A DNA stretch of 64,000 nucleotides from Archivesica marissinica (taxonomy: Eukaryota; Mollusca; Bivalvia; Venerida; Vesicomyidae), in NCBI GenBank assembly GCA_014843695.1, contig CM026401.1, positions 32,123,792-32,187,791 on the forward strand. Direction: 5' to 3'. Within the stretch, counting starts at the first letter, position 1; each line of letters starts with the position of its first letter. A program made the translations under genes and the position numbers. The notes beneath the pieces were generated by a model, which saw only the letters and a list, made by a program, of their open reading frames with translations, ran no database searches and was not told the DNA's origin. Positions 48,280-60,376 of the stretch are shown here, piece by piece.

Positions 48280-48411
48280 CAATTGGTACTACGGTAGCTA
48301 CTAACAATTGTGCCAGCAATCCGTGTTGGAACGGTGGCACCTGCACCAGCTTTCCGGGTGGTTACACGTGTCATTGCGCAATTGGTTGGACAGGTATACA
48401 TTGCAATACAG
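48280..48411 (+). CDS. EGF-like exon (6-Cys), plus strand
   Basis: Internal exon of 132 nt (44 codons), phase 1-1: acceptor TTAATATAG before 48280, donor GTAATG at 48412. The peptide has [21 protein letters not shown] and AIGWTGIHC: a complete six-Cys EGF-like module, nearly the same as the module at 46344. An open frame starting earlier (48243) reads through the acceptor and is not the real start. Its role is extracellular; ligand unknown. Confidence 0.9.
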
Positions 48412-48826
48412 GTAATGACCCAATATTAGTTTCTGTCTTCATGCAATCGCTCATACGGGCTCGCCGACTGCAAGAGTAATTAAACGTATTCATTTACTTT
48501 TTTTTTATTTAACTTTATTTAACGTCGTTACCGGTAGCCCATTTGAGCTACGGGCAGTTTACCTAACAACACTTTTCCTGGACAGGCTCCAGCGGTTAGT
48601 GTGCAAAACCCCAATTTGCACGAAATATTTATATTGTTATATATAAATAATAATGTATTATATAAATACATTAAACTGTTTCTATATATGGCCAAATGTT
48701 TACCAGGTAATATATATATATTTGTTTTATGCATAATCGTCTGCTATTATTTTCGCGCCTAAAATTATCAATCTCGCTTCGCGCGGGAAATGACTTAAGA
48801 TGTTAGGCCTAATCTCAGTTTATCAA
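48412..48826. other. Spacer with SINE family 3 tail-like segment
   Basis: Contains a T-run and ACGTCGTTACCGGTAGCCCA (about 48522-48541), matching the tail side of the SINE at 46725. A short AT dinucleotide tract follows near 48710. No gene is recognised. Confidence 0.5.
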
Positions 48827-49021
48827 GGCCGGGGTTGCAGGTGTCCAGTTATGTAATACAAAGGCACCGAACTGGTTTGATGGTGTAATATTAGATAACA
48901 GGCCGTGGTTGCAGGTGTCCAGTTATGTAATATAAAGGCACCGAACTGGTTTGATGGTGTAATATTAGATAACATAACAGATGTTTAGGAATAACAGATG
49001 TTTAGGAATAACAGATGTTTT
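48827..49021. repeat. 74-bp tandem duplication plus 17-bp triplicate
   Basis: 48827-48900 is repeated as 48901-48974 with two or three mismatches. Three copies of ATAACAGATGTTTAGGA follow directly (48974-49023). It lies just upstream of the putative LTR. Confidence 0.9.
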
Positions 49022-49027
49022 AGGAAT

Positions 49028-49660
49028 TGTTATATCATATATACACTGATTCAATCATGTATATAAGAAATGGATTTTATTAACATAGATCAGACACACT
49101 AGAGCCTAACTCCAGGAGCGAGAAAGGTCGTGATCTCAATCTAGTATATAGAACATATAAACTGTATTTATGATACTTAGATATTATGGACATTATAAGA
49201 AATATAACTTATAAAGATTTTTCGAATAATTAAATTGTTCAGCCATAGAAGAAACAGAGTTTCGGCGAACCACCAGAAGGTGATTAAAAGTTAATCTAAT
49301 CAGAAACAGTGATTAGATTATAGTGATATTGAGTAATGACGGATTAGAAAGATTGGATGTTAAATATATTGTGTAAGCGCATAGTCGGCTCACACACATG
49401 GATTGTTAAATAAGCTTTTAATGATACGATGTATATATATATAGATCACTGATTATATATATATGGATATTTCTGATGCCAATTTAAACAAGATATTATA
49501 TAGAAGAAATGTAATACTGTGTTGAGTTATCATTAATACCTATAATAACGAAGAAACCCCCTAGACAACTCCAGCGAGTCTACAATAGGATAGACCCTGG
49601 TAAGAGCCGTAGCAACCGAGACATATTATTACGAGAAGAAAAAGGAGAGTTTGCGACAAT
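49028..49660 (+). mobile_element. Putative 5' LTR
   Basis: The right boundary is set by the primer binding site at 49661: the LTR would end ...GCGACA plus AT. A TG start is available at 49028 (TGTTATATCATATATAC), but without the 3' LTR the left boundary is a guess. Promoter-like TATATATATATAG is at about 49431-49443. The 3' LTR would be in or beyond the N gap. Confidence 0.5.
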
Positions 49661-49679
49661 TGGGACGCTCGTCCGGGAT
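49661..49679 (+). promoter_or_regulatory. tRNA-Pro-like primer binding site
   Basis: TGGGACGCTCGTCCGGGAT closely resembles the 18-nt complement of the 3' end of tRNA-Pro that LTR elements use to prime reverse transcription, with one extra or changed base near the CCA end. It lies 429 bp upstream of the gag ATG, a normal position. Confidence 0.7.
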
Positions 49680-50107
49680 CGGAAATAAAGAAGAGGTGAC
49701 ATATCGTGACATATTGTGAAGGACACTAGAATTTATATATTGAATATTGTGAAGGACACTAGGATTTATACATGAAGAATACAAGGGACTATTAATTAAC
49801 GTGGGAAAACAGAAGTGCATGCGAGACAGTGTTAGAATTTGGAAATAAGTGAAAGACGTCAACGAATTATTAAATTAATGAAATGGATTAAATTATTGGA
49901 AATGTTCAAACTTTGAATATGTGATAAATTATATATTGGATTAACGGACGAGACAGACTTCGGTAAGTACCAGTTTTCTTTTCATAGAGGCTTAATATTA
50001 TCATTAAAATTATATTAGTGATTTACTTCCTTTTATTGAACTCATTTCTATAATACATTTGGAGATACATTCTGGGGATTAAAAATTTTGGGAAATAAAA
50101 AAATAAA
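49680..50107 (+). other. LTR element 5' leader
   Basis: Untranslated leader between primer binding site and gag. It contains a direct repeat of about 30 bp (ATTGTGAAGGACACTAG at 49715 and 49745). No splice or packaging signal can be recognised by eye. Confidence 0.5.
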
Positions 50108-50789
50108 ATGGCTACAACTAGGAGTGCTAATAAGGAAACTGGGGGGCCGGTTCACCCCGACTTGCAGACAACAGGTGATGAGATATGGGACAAATTAATG
50201 AGACTTCCCTTCTTTAATCAGGCAAATCTGGAACGTCAGGGTGAGATTTATGAGAAAGAAAGAGAGAGAGAAAGAGAGAGGGATGAAGTAAAACAAAGAG
50301 GGGAAAGAGAAGAGAAAGAAAGGGACAGGGAGGAAAGAATGCAAAGGGAGAAAATGCAGACGGAGATTCGCCTCAGAGAAATCCAGAGAGATCAGGAATC
50401 TCAGCAAAATAACCCCCTCCATACAGATAATAGGCCCTCTAAGACAAACATTTCTGTTCCTATTTGGACCCAGACTATGAGGCCAGATAAATTCTTCGCA
50501 AAATGTGAGAGACTGTTCGAAGCTAGCCAGGTCGCCAAACAAACATGGGTGGGCCATATTATAGACAAGTTGTCCGACAAGGCCAGAAATATATATGCCA
50601 CTCTTCCTAAGACGCTAATAATTACGATACCCTCAAGGCCGCCATCTTGGATGAATATAGACTCTCACCCACTGTATATAGAAAGAATTTCTTCTCTTGG
50701 GTAAAGAAACCTCAGCAGACATATTCCGAATTCATTAAGGAATTAAGGGAGCAAATGACTCTATGGACGGAGAACAATGATCCGAGCGA
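50108..50789 (+). pseudogene. LTR-retrotransposon gag, frameshifted and cut by gap
   Basis: ATG at 50108 in an A-rich context. Residues 1-40 are unremarkable. About residues 48-105 are a highly charged Glu/Arg/Lys helix (KERERERERDE, EREEKERDREE), probably coiled coil. From about 120 there is a gag capsid-like region: WTQTMRPDKFFAKCERLF, then WVGHIIDKLSDKARNIYATL. At 50611 one base appears to be missing. The homologous frame continues as DANNYDTLKAA and DEYRLSPTVYRKNFF to EFIKELREQMTLW, the usual Ty3/Gypsy-type gag layout. The N gap at 50790 removes the rest and all of pol. No nucleocapsid zinc knuckle or protease is visible. The single deletion may be decay or sequencing error. Confidence 0.75.
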
Positions 50790-51789
50790 NNNNNNNNNNN
50801 NNNNNNNNNNNNNNNNNNNNNNNNNNNNNNNNNNNNNNNNNNNNNNNNNNNNNNNNNNNNNNNNNNNNNNNNNNNNNNNNNNNNNNNNNNNNNNNNNNNN
50901 NNNNNNNNNNNNNNNNNNNNNNNNNNNNNNNNNNNNNNNNNNNNNNNNNNNNNNNNNNNNNNNNNNNNNNNNNNNNNNNNNNNNNNNNNNNNNNNNNNNN
51001 NNNNNNNNNNNNNNNNNNNNNNNNNNNNNNNNNNNNNNNNNNNNNNNNNNNNNNNNNNNNNNNNNNNNNNNNNNNNNNNNNNNNNNNNNNNNNNNNNNNN
51101 NNNNNNNNNNNNNNNNNNNNNNNNNNNNNNNNNNNNNNNNNNNNNNNNNNNNNNNNNNNNNNNNNNNNNNNNNNNNNNNNNNNNNNNNNNNNNNNNNNNN
51201 NNNNNNNNNNNNNNNNNNNNNNNNNNNNNNNNNNNNNNNNNNNNNNNNNNNNNNNNNNNNNNNNNNNNNNNNNNNNNNNNNNNNNNNNNNNNNNNNNNNN
51301 NNNNNNNNNNNNNNNNNNNNNNNNNNNNNNNNNNNNNNNNNNNNNNNNNNNNNNNNNNNNNNNNNNNNNNNNNNNNNNNNNNNNNNNNNNNNNNNNNNNN
51401 NNNNNNNNNNNNNNNNNNNNNNNNNNNNNNNNNNNNNNNNNNNNNNNNNNNNNNNNNNNNNNNNNNNNNNNNNNNNNNNNNNNNNNNNNNNNNNNNNNNN
51501 NNNNNNNNNNNNNNNNNNNNNNNNNNNNNNNNNNNNNNNNNNNNNNNNNNNNNNNNNNNNNNNNNNNNNNNNNNNNNNNNNNNNNNNNNNNNNNNNNNNN
51601 NNNNNNNNNNNNNNNNNNNNNNNNNNNNNNNNNNNNNNNNNNNNNNNNNNNNNNNNNNNNNNNNNNNNNNNNNNNNNNNNNNNNNNNNNNNNNNNNNNNN
51701 NNNNNNNNNNNNNNNNNNNNNNNNNNNNNNNNNNNNNNNNNNNNNNNNNNNNNNNNNNNNNNNNNNNNNNNNNNNNNNNNNNNNNNNNN
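50790..51789. other. Assembly gap (1000 N)
   Basis: Exactly 1000 N. The left side is retrotransposon gag and the right side is 49-bp satellite in mid-unit, so no continuity across the gap is shown. Confidence 0.99.
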
Positions 51790-54700
51790 AGTGAGCATTC
51801 TCTGATCACGTTACCATACAGCATGTACCTCATGTATCAGTGAGCATTCTCTGATCACGTTACCATACAGCATGTACCTCATGTATCAGTGAGCATTCTC
51901 TGATCACGTTACCATACAGCATGTACCTCATGTATCAGTGAGCATTCTCTGATCACGTTACCATACAGCATGTACCTCATGTATCATTGAGCATTCTCTG
52001 ATCACGTTACCATACAGCATGTACCTCATGTATCATTGAGCATTCTCTGATCACTTAACCATACAGCATGTACCTCATGTATCAGTGAGCATTCTCACGT
52101 TACCATACATCATGTACCTCATGTATCAGTGAGTATTCTTACGTTACCATACAGCATGTACCTCATGTATCATTGAGCATTCTCACCTTACCATACAGCA
52201 TGTACCTCATGTATCATTGAGCATTCTCACCTTACCATAGAGCATGTACCTCATGTATCATTGAGCATTCTCTGATCACGTTACCATACAGCATGTACCT
52301 CGTGTATCAGTGAGCATTCTCTGATCACGTTACCATACAGCATGTACCTCTTGTATCAGTGAGCATTCTCTTATCACGTTACCATACAACATGTACCTCA
52401 TGTATCAGTGAGCATTCTCTGTTCAGGTTACCATACAGCATGTACCTCATGTATCAATGAGCATTCTCACGTTACCATACAGCATGTACCTCATGTATCA
52501 GTGAGCATTCTCTGATCACTTTATCATACACATACAGTGCGTACCTCGTGTATCAGTGAGCATTCTCTGATCACGTTACCATACAGCATGTACCTCATGT
52601 ATCAGTGAGCATTCTCTGATCACGTTACCATACAGCATGTACCTCATGTATCTGTGAGCATTCTCACGTTACCATACAGCATGTACCTCATGTATCAGTG
52701 AGCATTCTCACGTTACCATACAGCATGCACCTCATGTATCAGTGAGCATTCTCACGTTACCATACAGCATGTACCTCATGTATCAGTGAGCATTCTCACG
52801 TTACCATACAGCATGTACCTCATGTATCATTGAGCATTCTCACGTTACCATACAGCATGTACCTCATGTATCAATGAGCATTCTCACGTTACCATACAGC
52901 ATGTACCTCATGTATCAGTGAGCATTCTCTTATCACGTAACCATACAGCATGTACCTCATATATCAGTGAGCATTCTCTGATCACGTTACCATACAGCAT
53001 GTACCTCATGTATCAGTGAGCATTCTCTGATCACGTTACCATACAGCATGTACCTCATGTATCAGTTAGCATTCTCTGATCACGTTACCATACAGCATGT
53101 ACCTCATGTATCATTGAGCATTCTCACGTTACCATACAGCATGTTCCTCATGTATCAGTGAGCATTCTCACGTGACCATACAGCATGTACCTCATGTATC
53201 AGTGAGCATTCTCTGATCACGTTACCATACAGCATGTACCTCGTGTATCAGTGAGCATTCTCTGATCACGTTACCATACAGCATGTACCTCATGTATCAG
53301 TGTACATTCTCACGCTACCATACAGCATGTACCTCGTGTATCAGTGAGCATTCTCTGATCACATTACTATACAGCATGTACCTCATGTATAAGTGAGCAT
53401 TCTCTTATCACGTTACCATACAGCATGTACCTCGTGTATCAGTGAGCATTCTCTGATCACGTTACCATACAGCATGTACCTCATGTATAATTGAGCATTC
53501 TCTGATCACGTTACCATACGGCATGTACCTCATGTATCAGTGAGCATTCTCTGATCACGTTACCATACAGCATGTACCTCATGTATCAGTGAGCATTCTC
53601 ACGTTACCATACAGCATGTACCTCATGTATCAATGAGCATTCTCTGATCACGTTATCATACACATACAGTACGTACCTCGTGTATCAGTGAGCATTCTCT
53701 GATCACGTTACCATACAGCATGTACCTCATGTATCAGTGAGCATTCTCTGATCACGTTACCATACAGCATGTACCTCATGTATCAGTGAGCATTCTCACG
53801 TTACCATACAGCATGTACCACATGTATCAGTGAGCATTCTCACGTTACCATACAGCATGTACCTCATGTATCAGTGAGCATTCTCACGTTACCATACAGC
53901 ATGCACCTCATGTATCAGTGAGCATTCTCACGTTACCATACAGCATGTACCTCATGTATCAGTGAGCATTCTCACGTTACCATGTAGCATGTACCTCATG
54001 TATCAGTGAGCATTCTCATGTTACCATACAGCATGTACCTCATGTATCAGTGAGCATTCTCTTATCATGTTACCATACAGCATGTACCTCATGTATCAGT
54101 GAGCATTCTCTGATCACGTTACCATACAGCATGTACCTCATGTATCAGTGAGCATTCTCTGATCACGTTACCATACAGCATGTACCTCGTGTATCAGTGA
54201 GCAGTCTCACGTTACCATACAGCATGTACCTCATGTATCAGTGAGCATTCTCACATTACCATACAGCATGTACCTCATGTATCAGTGAGCATTCTCTGAT
54301 CACGTTACCATACAGCATGTAACTCATGTATCAGTGAGCATTCTCTGATCACGTTACCATACAGCATGTACCTCATGTATCAGTGAGCATTCTCTGATCA
54401 CTTAACCATACAGCATGTACCTCATGTATCATTGAGCATTCTCACGCTACCATACAGCATGTACCTCATGTATCAGTGAGCATTCTCACGCTACCATACA
54501 GCATGTACCTCATGTATCAGTGAGCATTCTCACGTTACCATACAGCATGTACCTCATGTATCAGTGAGCATTCTCACGTTACCATACAGCATGTACCTCA
54601 TGTATCATTGAGCATTCTCACGCTACCATACAGCATGTTCCTCATGTATCAGTGAGCATTCTCATGCTACCATACAGCATGTACCTCATGTATCAGTGAG

Positions 54701-55861
54701 CATTCTCACGTTACCATACAGCATGTACCTCATGTATCAGTGAGCATTCTCACGCTACCATACAGCATGTACCTCATGTATCAGTGAGCATTCTCGCGTT
54801 ACCATACAGCATGTACCTCATGTATCAGTGAGCATTCTTTGATCACTTAACCATACAGCATGTACCTCATGTATCATTGAGCATTCTCACGCTACCATAC
54901 AGCATGTACCTCATGTATCAGTGAGCATTCTCACGTTACCATACAGCATGTACCTCATGTATCATTGAGCATTCTCACGCTACCATACAGCGTGTACCTC
55001 ATGTATCAGTGAGCATTCTCACGCTACCATACAGCATGTACCTCATGTATCATTGAGCATTCTCACGTTACCATACAGCATGTACCTCGTGTATCAGTGA
55101 GCATTCTCACGTTACCATACAGCATGTACCTCATGTATCAGTGAGCATTCTCTGATCACGTTACCATACAGCATGTACCTCATGTATCAGTGAGCATTCT
55201 CACCTTACCATACAGCATGTACGTCATGTATCAGTGAGCATTCTCTGATCACGTTACCATACAGCATGTACCTCGTGTATCAGTGAGCATTCTCTGATCA
55301 CGTTACCATACAGCATGTACCTCATGTATCGTGTACATTCTCACGCTACCATACAGCATGTACCTCGTGTATCAGTGAGCATTCTCTGATCACATTACTA
55401 TACAGCATGTACTTCATGTATAAGTGAGCATTCTCTTATCACGTTACCATACAGCATGTACCTCGTGTATCAGTGAGCATTCTCTGATCACGTTACCATA
55501 CAGCATGTACCTCATGTATCATTGAGCATTCTCTGATCACGTTACCATACAGCATGTACCTCATGTATCAGTGAGCATTCTCTGATCACGTTACCATACA
55601 GCATGTACCTCATGTATCATTGAGCATTCTCTGATCACGTTACCATACAGCATGTACCTCGTGTATCAGTGAGCATTCTCTGATCACGTTACTATACAGC
55701 ATGTACCTCGTGTATCAGTGAGCATTCTCTGATCACGTTACTATACAGCATGTACCTCGTGTATCAGTGAGCATTCGCACGTTACCATACAGCATGTACC
55801 TCGTGTATCAGTGAGCATTCTCAAGTTACGTTACAGCATGTACCTCATGTATCAGTGAGCA
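51790..55861. repeat. 49/44-bp satellite, contig C copy
   Basis: Matches 17119-21190 at an offset of 34671 with very few differences, for example one C/T change near 52139. The exception is about 52849-53100, where the units differ from 18178-18429 and instead resemble units near 100-300 (CTCATATATCAG). Confidence 0.96.
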
Positions 55862-56548
55862 TGTGCCGAGGTCTACCACTATACATAGAATGCGCCGAGG
55901 TCCACCACTATACATAGAACGCGCCGAGGTCCACCACTATGCATAGAACGCGCCAAGGTCCACCACTATACATAGAACGCGCCGAGGTCCACCACTATAC
56001 ATAGAACGTGCCGAGGTCCACCACTGTACATAGAACGCGCCGATGTCCACCACTATACATAGAACGCGCCGATGTCCACCACTATGCATAGAACGCGCCG
56101 ATGTCCACCACTATACACAGAACGTGCCGAGGTCCATCACTATACATAGAACGTGCCGATGTCCACCACTATACATAGAACGCACCGAGATCCATCACTA
56201 TACATAGAACGCGCCGATGTCCACCACTATACATAGAACGTGCCGAGATCCACCACTATACATAGAACGCGCCGATGTCCACCACTATACATAGAACGCG
56301 CCGAGATCCACCATTATACATAGAACGCGCCGATGTCCACCACTATACATATAACGCGCCGAGATCCACCACTATACATAGAACGCGCCGATGTCCACCA
56401 CTATTCATAGAACGTGCTGAGTTCCACCACTGTACATAGAATGCGCCGATGTCCACCACTATACATAGAACACGCCGATGTCCACAACTATACATTGAAC
56501 GTGCTGAGTTCTACCACTATACATAGAACGCGCCGATGTCCACCACTA
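55862..56548. repeat. 29-bp minisatellite, contig C copy
   Basis: Copy of 21191-21877 at offset 34671; no difference noticed. Confidence 0.95.
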
Positions 56549-56593
56549 GTGTTTAGTTACTTTCTAGGGATATAATGTATTATATGTACTTAC

Positions 56594-56737
56594 TCTCTCC
56601 GGGTACGAAGTCTCTGAAGTGCATGCATAGTTTGAAGCCAAGTTCCTTCTCGAGTTTTGGGTAGAGAACATGTACAACAAAGTGTTCGTCAGAAGGATGC
56701 GACTTGTAGGAAATGAAGGCATCCCATTCCTTTTGAT
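56594..56737 (-). CDS. TIR-domain exon, contig C copy
   Basis: Same 144-nt exon, splice sites and peptide (box 1 WDAFISYKSH, box 2 RDFVPGE) as 21923-22066. No base difference was found by eye in the exon or nearby intron. It is more likely a redundant or allelic assembly copy than an old paralogue. Confidence 0.88.
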
Positions 56738-56785
56738 CTGTCGGTGAGGAGATTAGCATTCATCAAATACCAGTAGTATGCAATA

Positions 56786-57524
56786 TAGTCAAACCTGTGT
56801 TAGCAGTCACCTCCATTTAGCAACAACCCTGTGTTAGCAGTCACCTCCATTTAGCAACAACCCTGTGTTAGCAGTCACCTCCATTTAGCAACAAACCTGT
56901 GTTAGCAGTCACCTCCATTTAGCAACAACCCTGTGTTAGCAGTCACCTCCATTTAGCAACAACCCTGTGTTAGCAGTCACCTCCATTTAGCAACAAACCT
57001 GTGTTAGCAGTCACCTCCATTTAGCAACAACCCTGTGTTAGCAGTCACCTCCATTTAGCAACAACCCTGTGTTAGCAGTCACCTCCATTTAGCAACAACC
57101 CTGTGTTAGCAGTCACCTACATTTAGCAACAAACCTGTGTTAGCAGTCACCTCCATTTAGCAACAAACCTGTGTTAGCAGTCACCTCCATTTAGCAACAA
57201 ACCTGTGTTAGCAGTCACCTCCATTTAGCAACAAACCTCTGTTAGCAGTCACCTTCATTTAGCAACAACCCTGTGTTAGCAGTCACCTCCATTTAGCAAC
57301 AACCCTGTGTTAGCAGTCACCTCCATTTAGCAACAAACCTGTGTTAGCAGTCACCTCCATTTAGCAACAAACCTGTGTTAGCAGTCACCTCCATTTAGCA
57401 ACCAATCTGTATTAAGCAGTCAGTTTCCATACTCCCAATTTGTTGCTTTATTATACATTTCACCTCTACTAAGCAGCCACCTGTGCTAATCAACCTTTGC
57501 TGCTGCTTAAGACAGGTTTGTCTG
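56786..57524. mobile_element. MITE with 34-bp array, contig C copy
   Basis: Copy of 22115-22819 with one additional 34-bp unit (offset changes from 34671 to 34705) and a different order of CAACCC and CAAACC variants, including AACCTCTGTTAG and CACCTTCATTTAG units not found in contig A. This is a length and pattern polymorphism between the two copies. Confidence 0.85.
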
Positions 57525-57601
57525 TACTGGTGAACACTTCCAATATGTACCAGGTGTATGCATGTGCCTGAAATACTGATCCGAGAAGCATCCGAAGTCT
57601 T

Positions 57602-58475
57602 ACTCCACAATGTTGTATGCTTGAAAGTAATTGTTTACAGTACTACCCACCATGTTGTATGCATGGAAGTAATGGTTTACAGTACTACCCACCATGTTGT
57701 ATGCTTGGAAGTAATGGTTTACAGTACTACCCACCATGTTGTATGCTTGGAAGTAATGGTGTACAGTACTACCCACCATGTTGTATGCTTGGAAGTAATG
57801 GTTTACAGTACTACCCACCATGTTGTATGCTTGGAAGTAATGGTTTACAGTGCTACCCACCATGTTGTAAGTAATGGTGTACAGTACTATCCACCATGTT
57901 GTATGCTTGAACGTAATTGTTTACAGTACTACCCACCATGTTGTATGCTTGGCAGTAATTGTTTACAGTACTACCAACCATGTTGTATGCTTGGAAGTAA
58001 TGGTTTATAGTACTACCCACCATGTTGTATGCTTGGAAGTAATGGTTTATAGTACTACCCACCATGTTGTATGGTTGGAAGTAATGGTTTACAGTACTAC
58101 CCACCATGTTGTATGCTTGGAAGTAATGGTGTACAGTACTACCCACCATGTTGTATGCTTGGAAGTAATTGTTTACAGTACTACCCACCATGTTGTATGC
58201 TTGAAAGTAATTGTTTACAGTACTACCAACCATGTTTTATGCTTGGAAGTAATGGTTTACAGCACTACCAACCATGTTGTATGCTTGAAAGTAATTGTTT
58301 ACAGTACTACCCACAATGTTGTATGCTTGAAAGTAATGGTTTACAGCACTACCAACCATGTTGTATGCTTGAAAGTAATTGTTTACAGTACTACCAACCA
58401 TGTTGTATGCTTGGAAGTAATGGTTTATAGTACTACCCACCATGTTGTATGGTTGGAAGTAATGGTTTGCAGTAT
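57602..58475. repeat. 42-bp minisatellite, contig C copy
   Basis: Copy of 22897-23770 at offset 34705, apparently identical. Confidence 0.95.
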
Positions 58476-58505
58476 TCGTAGAAATTAAAATGTCGCAATG
58501 CTCAC

Positions 58506-58673
58506 CGTCGTCTTCGTATGCTTGGAAGTAATGGACTATTTTCATGACAATGATCACTCTGTGTTTCCACATGAAGTAAGGGCCTACAGCAGCTAGAGTG
58601 ATCAAGATTGCAAATGTGCCCAAACACACACCCACTATCCACAAATACCACGTACTTTCCTGGATTTGAATAC
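58506..58673 (-). CDS. Transmembrane exon, contig C copy
   Basis: Same exon as 23801-23968: helix WIVGVCLGTFAILITLAA, stop-transfer MWKHR, end VHYFQAYEDD, phase 1-1, identical splice sites. Confidence 0.87.
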
Positions 58674-58730
58674 CTTAAATGCAATAGAAATAACTTTGTA
58701 ATTAAAGGAACACAAGACGTAGTACGTAAA

Positions 58731-59447
58731 ACAATGTGTTCTATTATGTAAATACAATGTTGTATAGAGTAACATGATAACTACAATGTTCTATAGTGTA
58801 ACTACAATGTTCTATAGTGTAAATACAATGATCTGTAGTTTAACTACAATGGTCTATAGTGTAACTATAGTATTATATAGTCTTACATGATAACTACAAT
58901 GTTCTATAGTGTAATATGATAACTAAAATGTTCAATAGTGTAACTACAATGTTCAATAGTGTAACGGCAATGTTCTATAGTGTAACGGCAATGATCTGTT
59001 GTTTAACTACAACGTTCTATAGTGTAACATGATAACTACACTGTTCTATAGTATGATAGGATAACTATAATGTTCTATAGTGTTATATGATAGTTACAAT
59101 GTTCTATGGTGTAACATGATGACTACAATGTTCTATAGTGTAACATGATGACTACAATATGTTCTATAGTGTAACATGATAAATACAATGTTCTATAGTG
59201 TAACATGATAACTACAATGTTCTATAGTGTATCAGGATAACTACAATGTTCTATAGTGTAACATGATAACTACAATGTTCTATAGTGTAACATGATAACT
59301 ACAATGTTCTATAGTGTGTCATGGTAACTACAATGTTCTATAGTGTATCATGGTAACTACAATGTTCTATAGTGTAACATGATAAATACAATGTTCTATA
59401 GTGTAACATGATAAATACAAGGTTCTATAGTGTAACATGTCAATGTT
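58731..59447. repeat. Degenerate 29-bp array, contig C copy
   Basis: Copy of 24026-24742 at offset 34705. The following 59448-60143 is the same unique intron sequence as 24743-25438. Confidence 0.9.
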
Positions 59448-60143
59448 AAAGCTGAGATGCTTCAATAATTGGTCTATAGCAGACACACTTAGATCAGTGT
59501 TGAACTTACCTGTAGATAGAGCAGTTTATTAAATATCATTATTTAACAATCACAAGGCGAGGAACGTGGGGGAAAGTCATATTTGCAGTGTTTATTGTAT
59601 TACAGTAATTTATAAGTAAAATAACAGTCTCAATATAGGATATGTACATTGTATATAACCATTCAATGTGCCACCACCCCCTCCCCCAGTGAACGTTACA
59701 AATGGATACAACTATACTGACACAAATAAAGAAACGGCGCACTTGCCTTAGAGGTAAAATTGATATCCTTTTAGAAAAATATATTGGTAAATGTGGACGT
59801 CTACGCGGTTAAATATTGGGTAAATTAGTGCAATGTATGGCGGATTATTTCCTGCTCTCATGATAGTATTCTCCATAATTCTAAAGTTTGTAACGAAAAA
59901 GTAACGCTCAACATAAAAGTGTAAAAGAGGTAGGAAAGAGGTAACCACATAAGCAAGTTGCTTTCTCCTCAATCCTACATGTATTTTCTTATTGTGATCA
60001 TTATACTATGTATATTCATTGAAATAAAATATTGTTTAAACTTATAAAAAGTGCACAGTTTGTTATGGTGCAAGTATATGTAATGCATGTCGTAATTAAT
60101 TCCTGTTTAAGCAGCTCCGCAATTATTTCGTATAATAACTTAC

Positions 60144-60293
60144 TAACGGGGCCAGGTACAAATATCTCACAAAACTGGCCGGTATAACGCTGTTTACAGT
60201 TGCAGTGCTGTGAGCTGTTGTCTCCATCAATGCGTACATCACATTTACCGTGCTCACCACAACCTAAACAGCATGTGTACTCGCAGAACGTAC
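60144..60293 (-). CDS. EGF-like exon (8-Cys), contig C copy
   Basis: Same 150-nt phase 1-1 exon as 25439-25588 (CEYTCC, CGEHGKC, HCNC, GQFC). Confidence 0.84.
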
Positions 60294-60376
60294 CTATAGT
60301 AAACATAGCAATGTGATGATAGTAACACATAAGTTAGGAACATTGAATATATAGAAGTTATACAGAACAGTGGTTA

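Noticed and set aside
48243..48479. Single-exon 78-codon gene starting at the ATG at 48243
   Set aside because: The start lies before the TTAATATAG acceptor and the end lies past the GTAATG donor; only 48280-48411 has EGF character.
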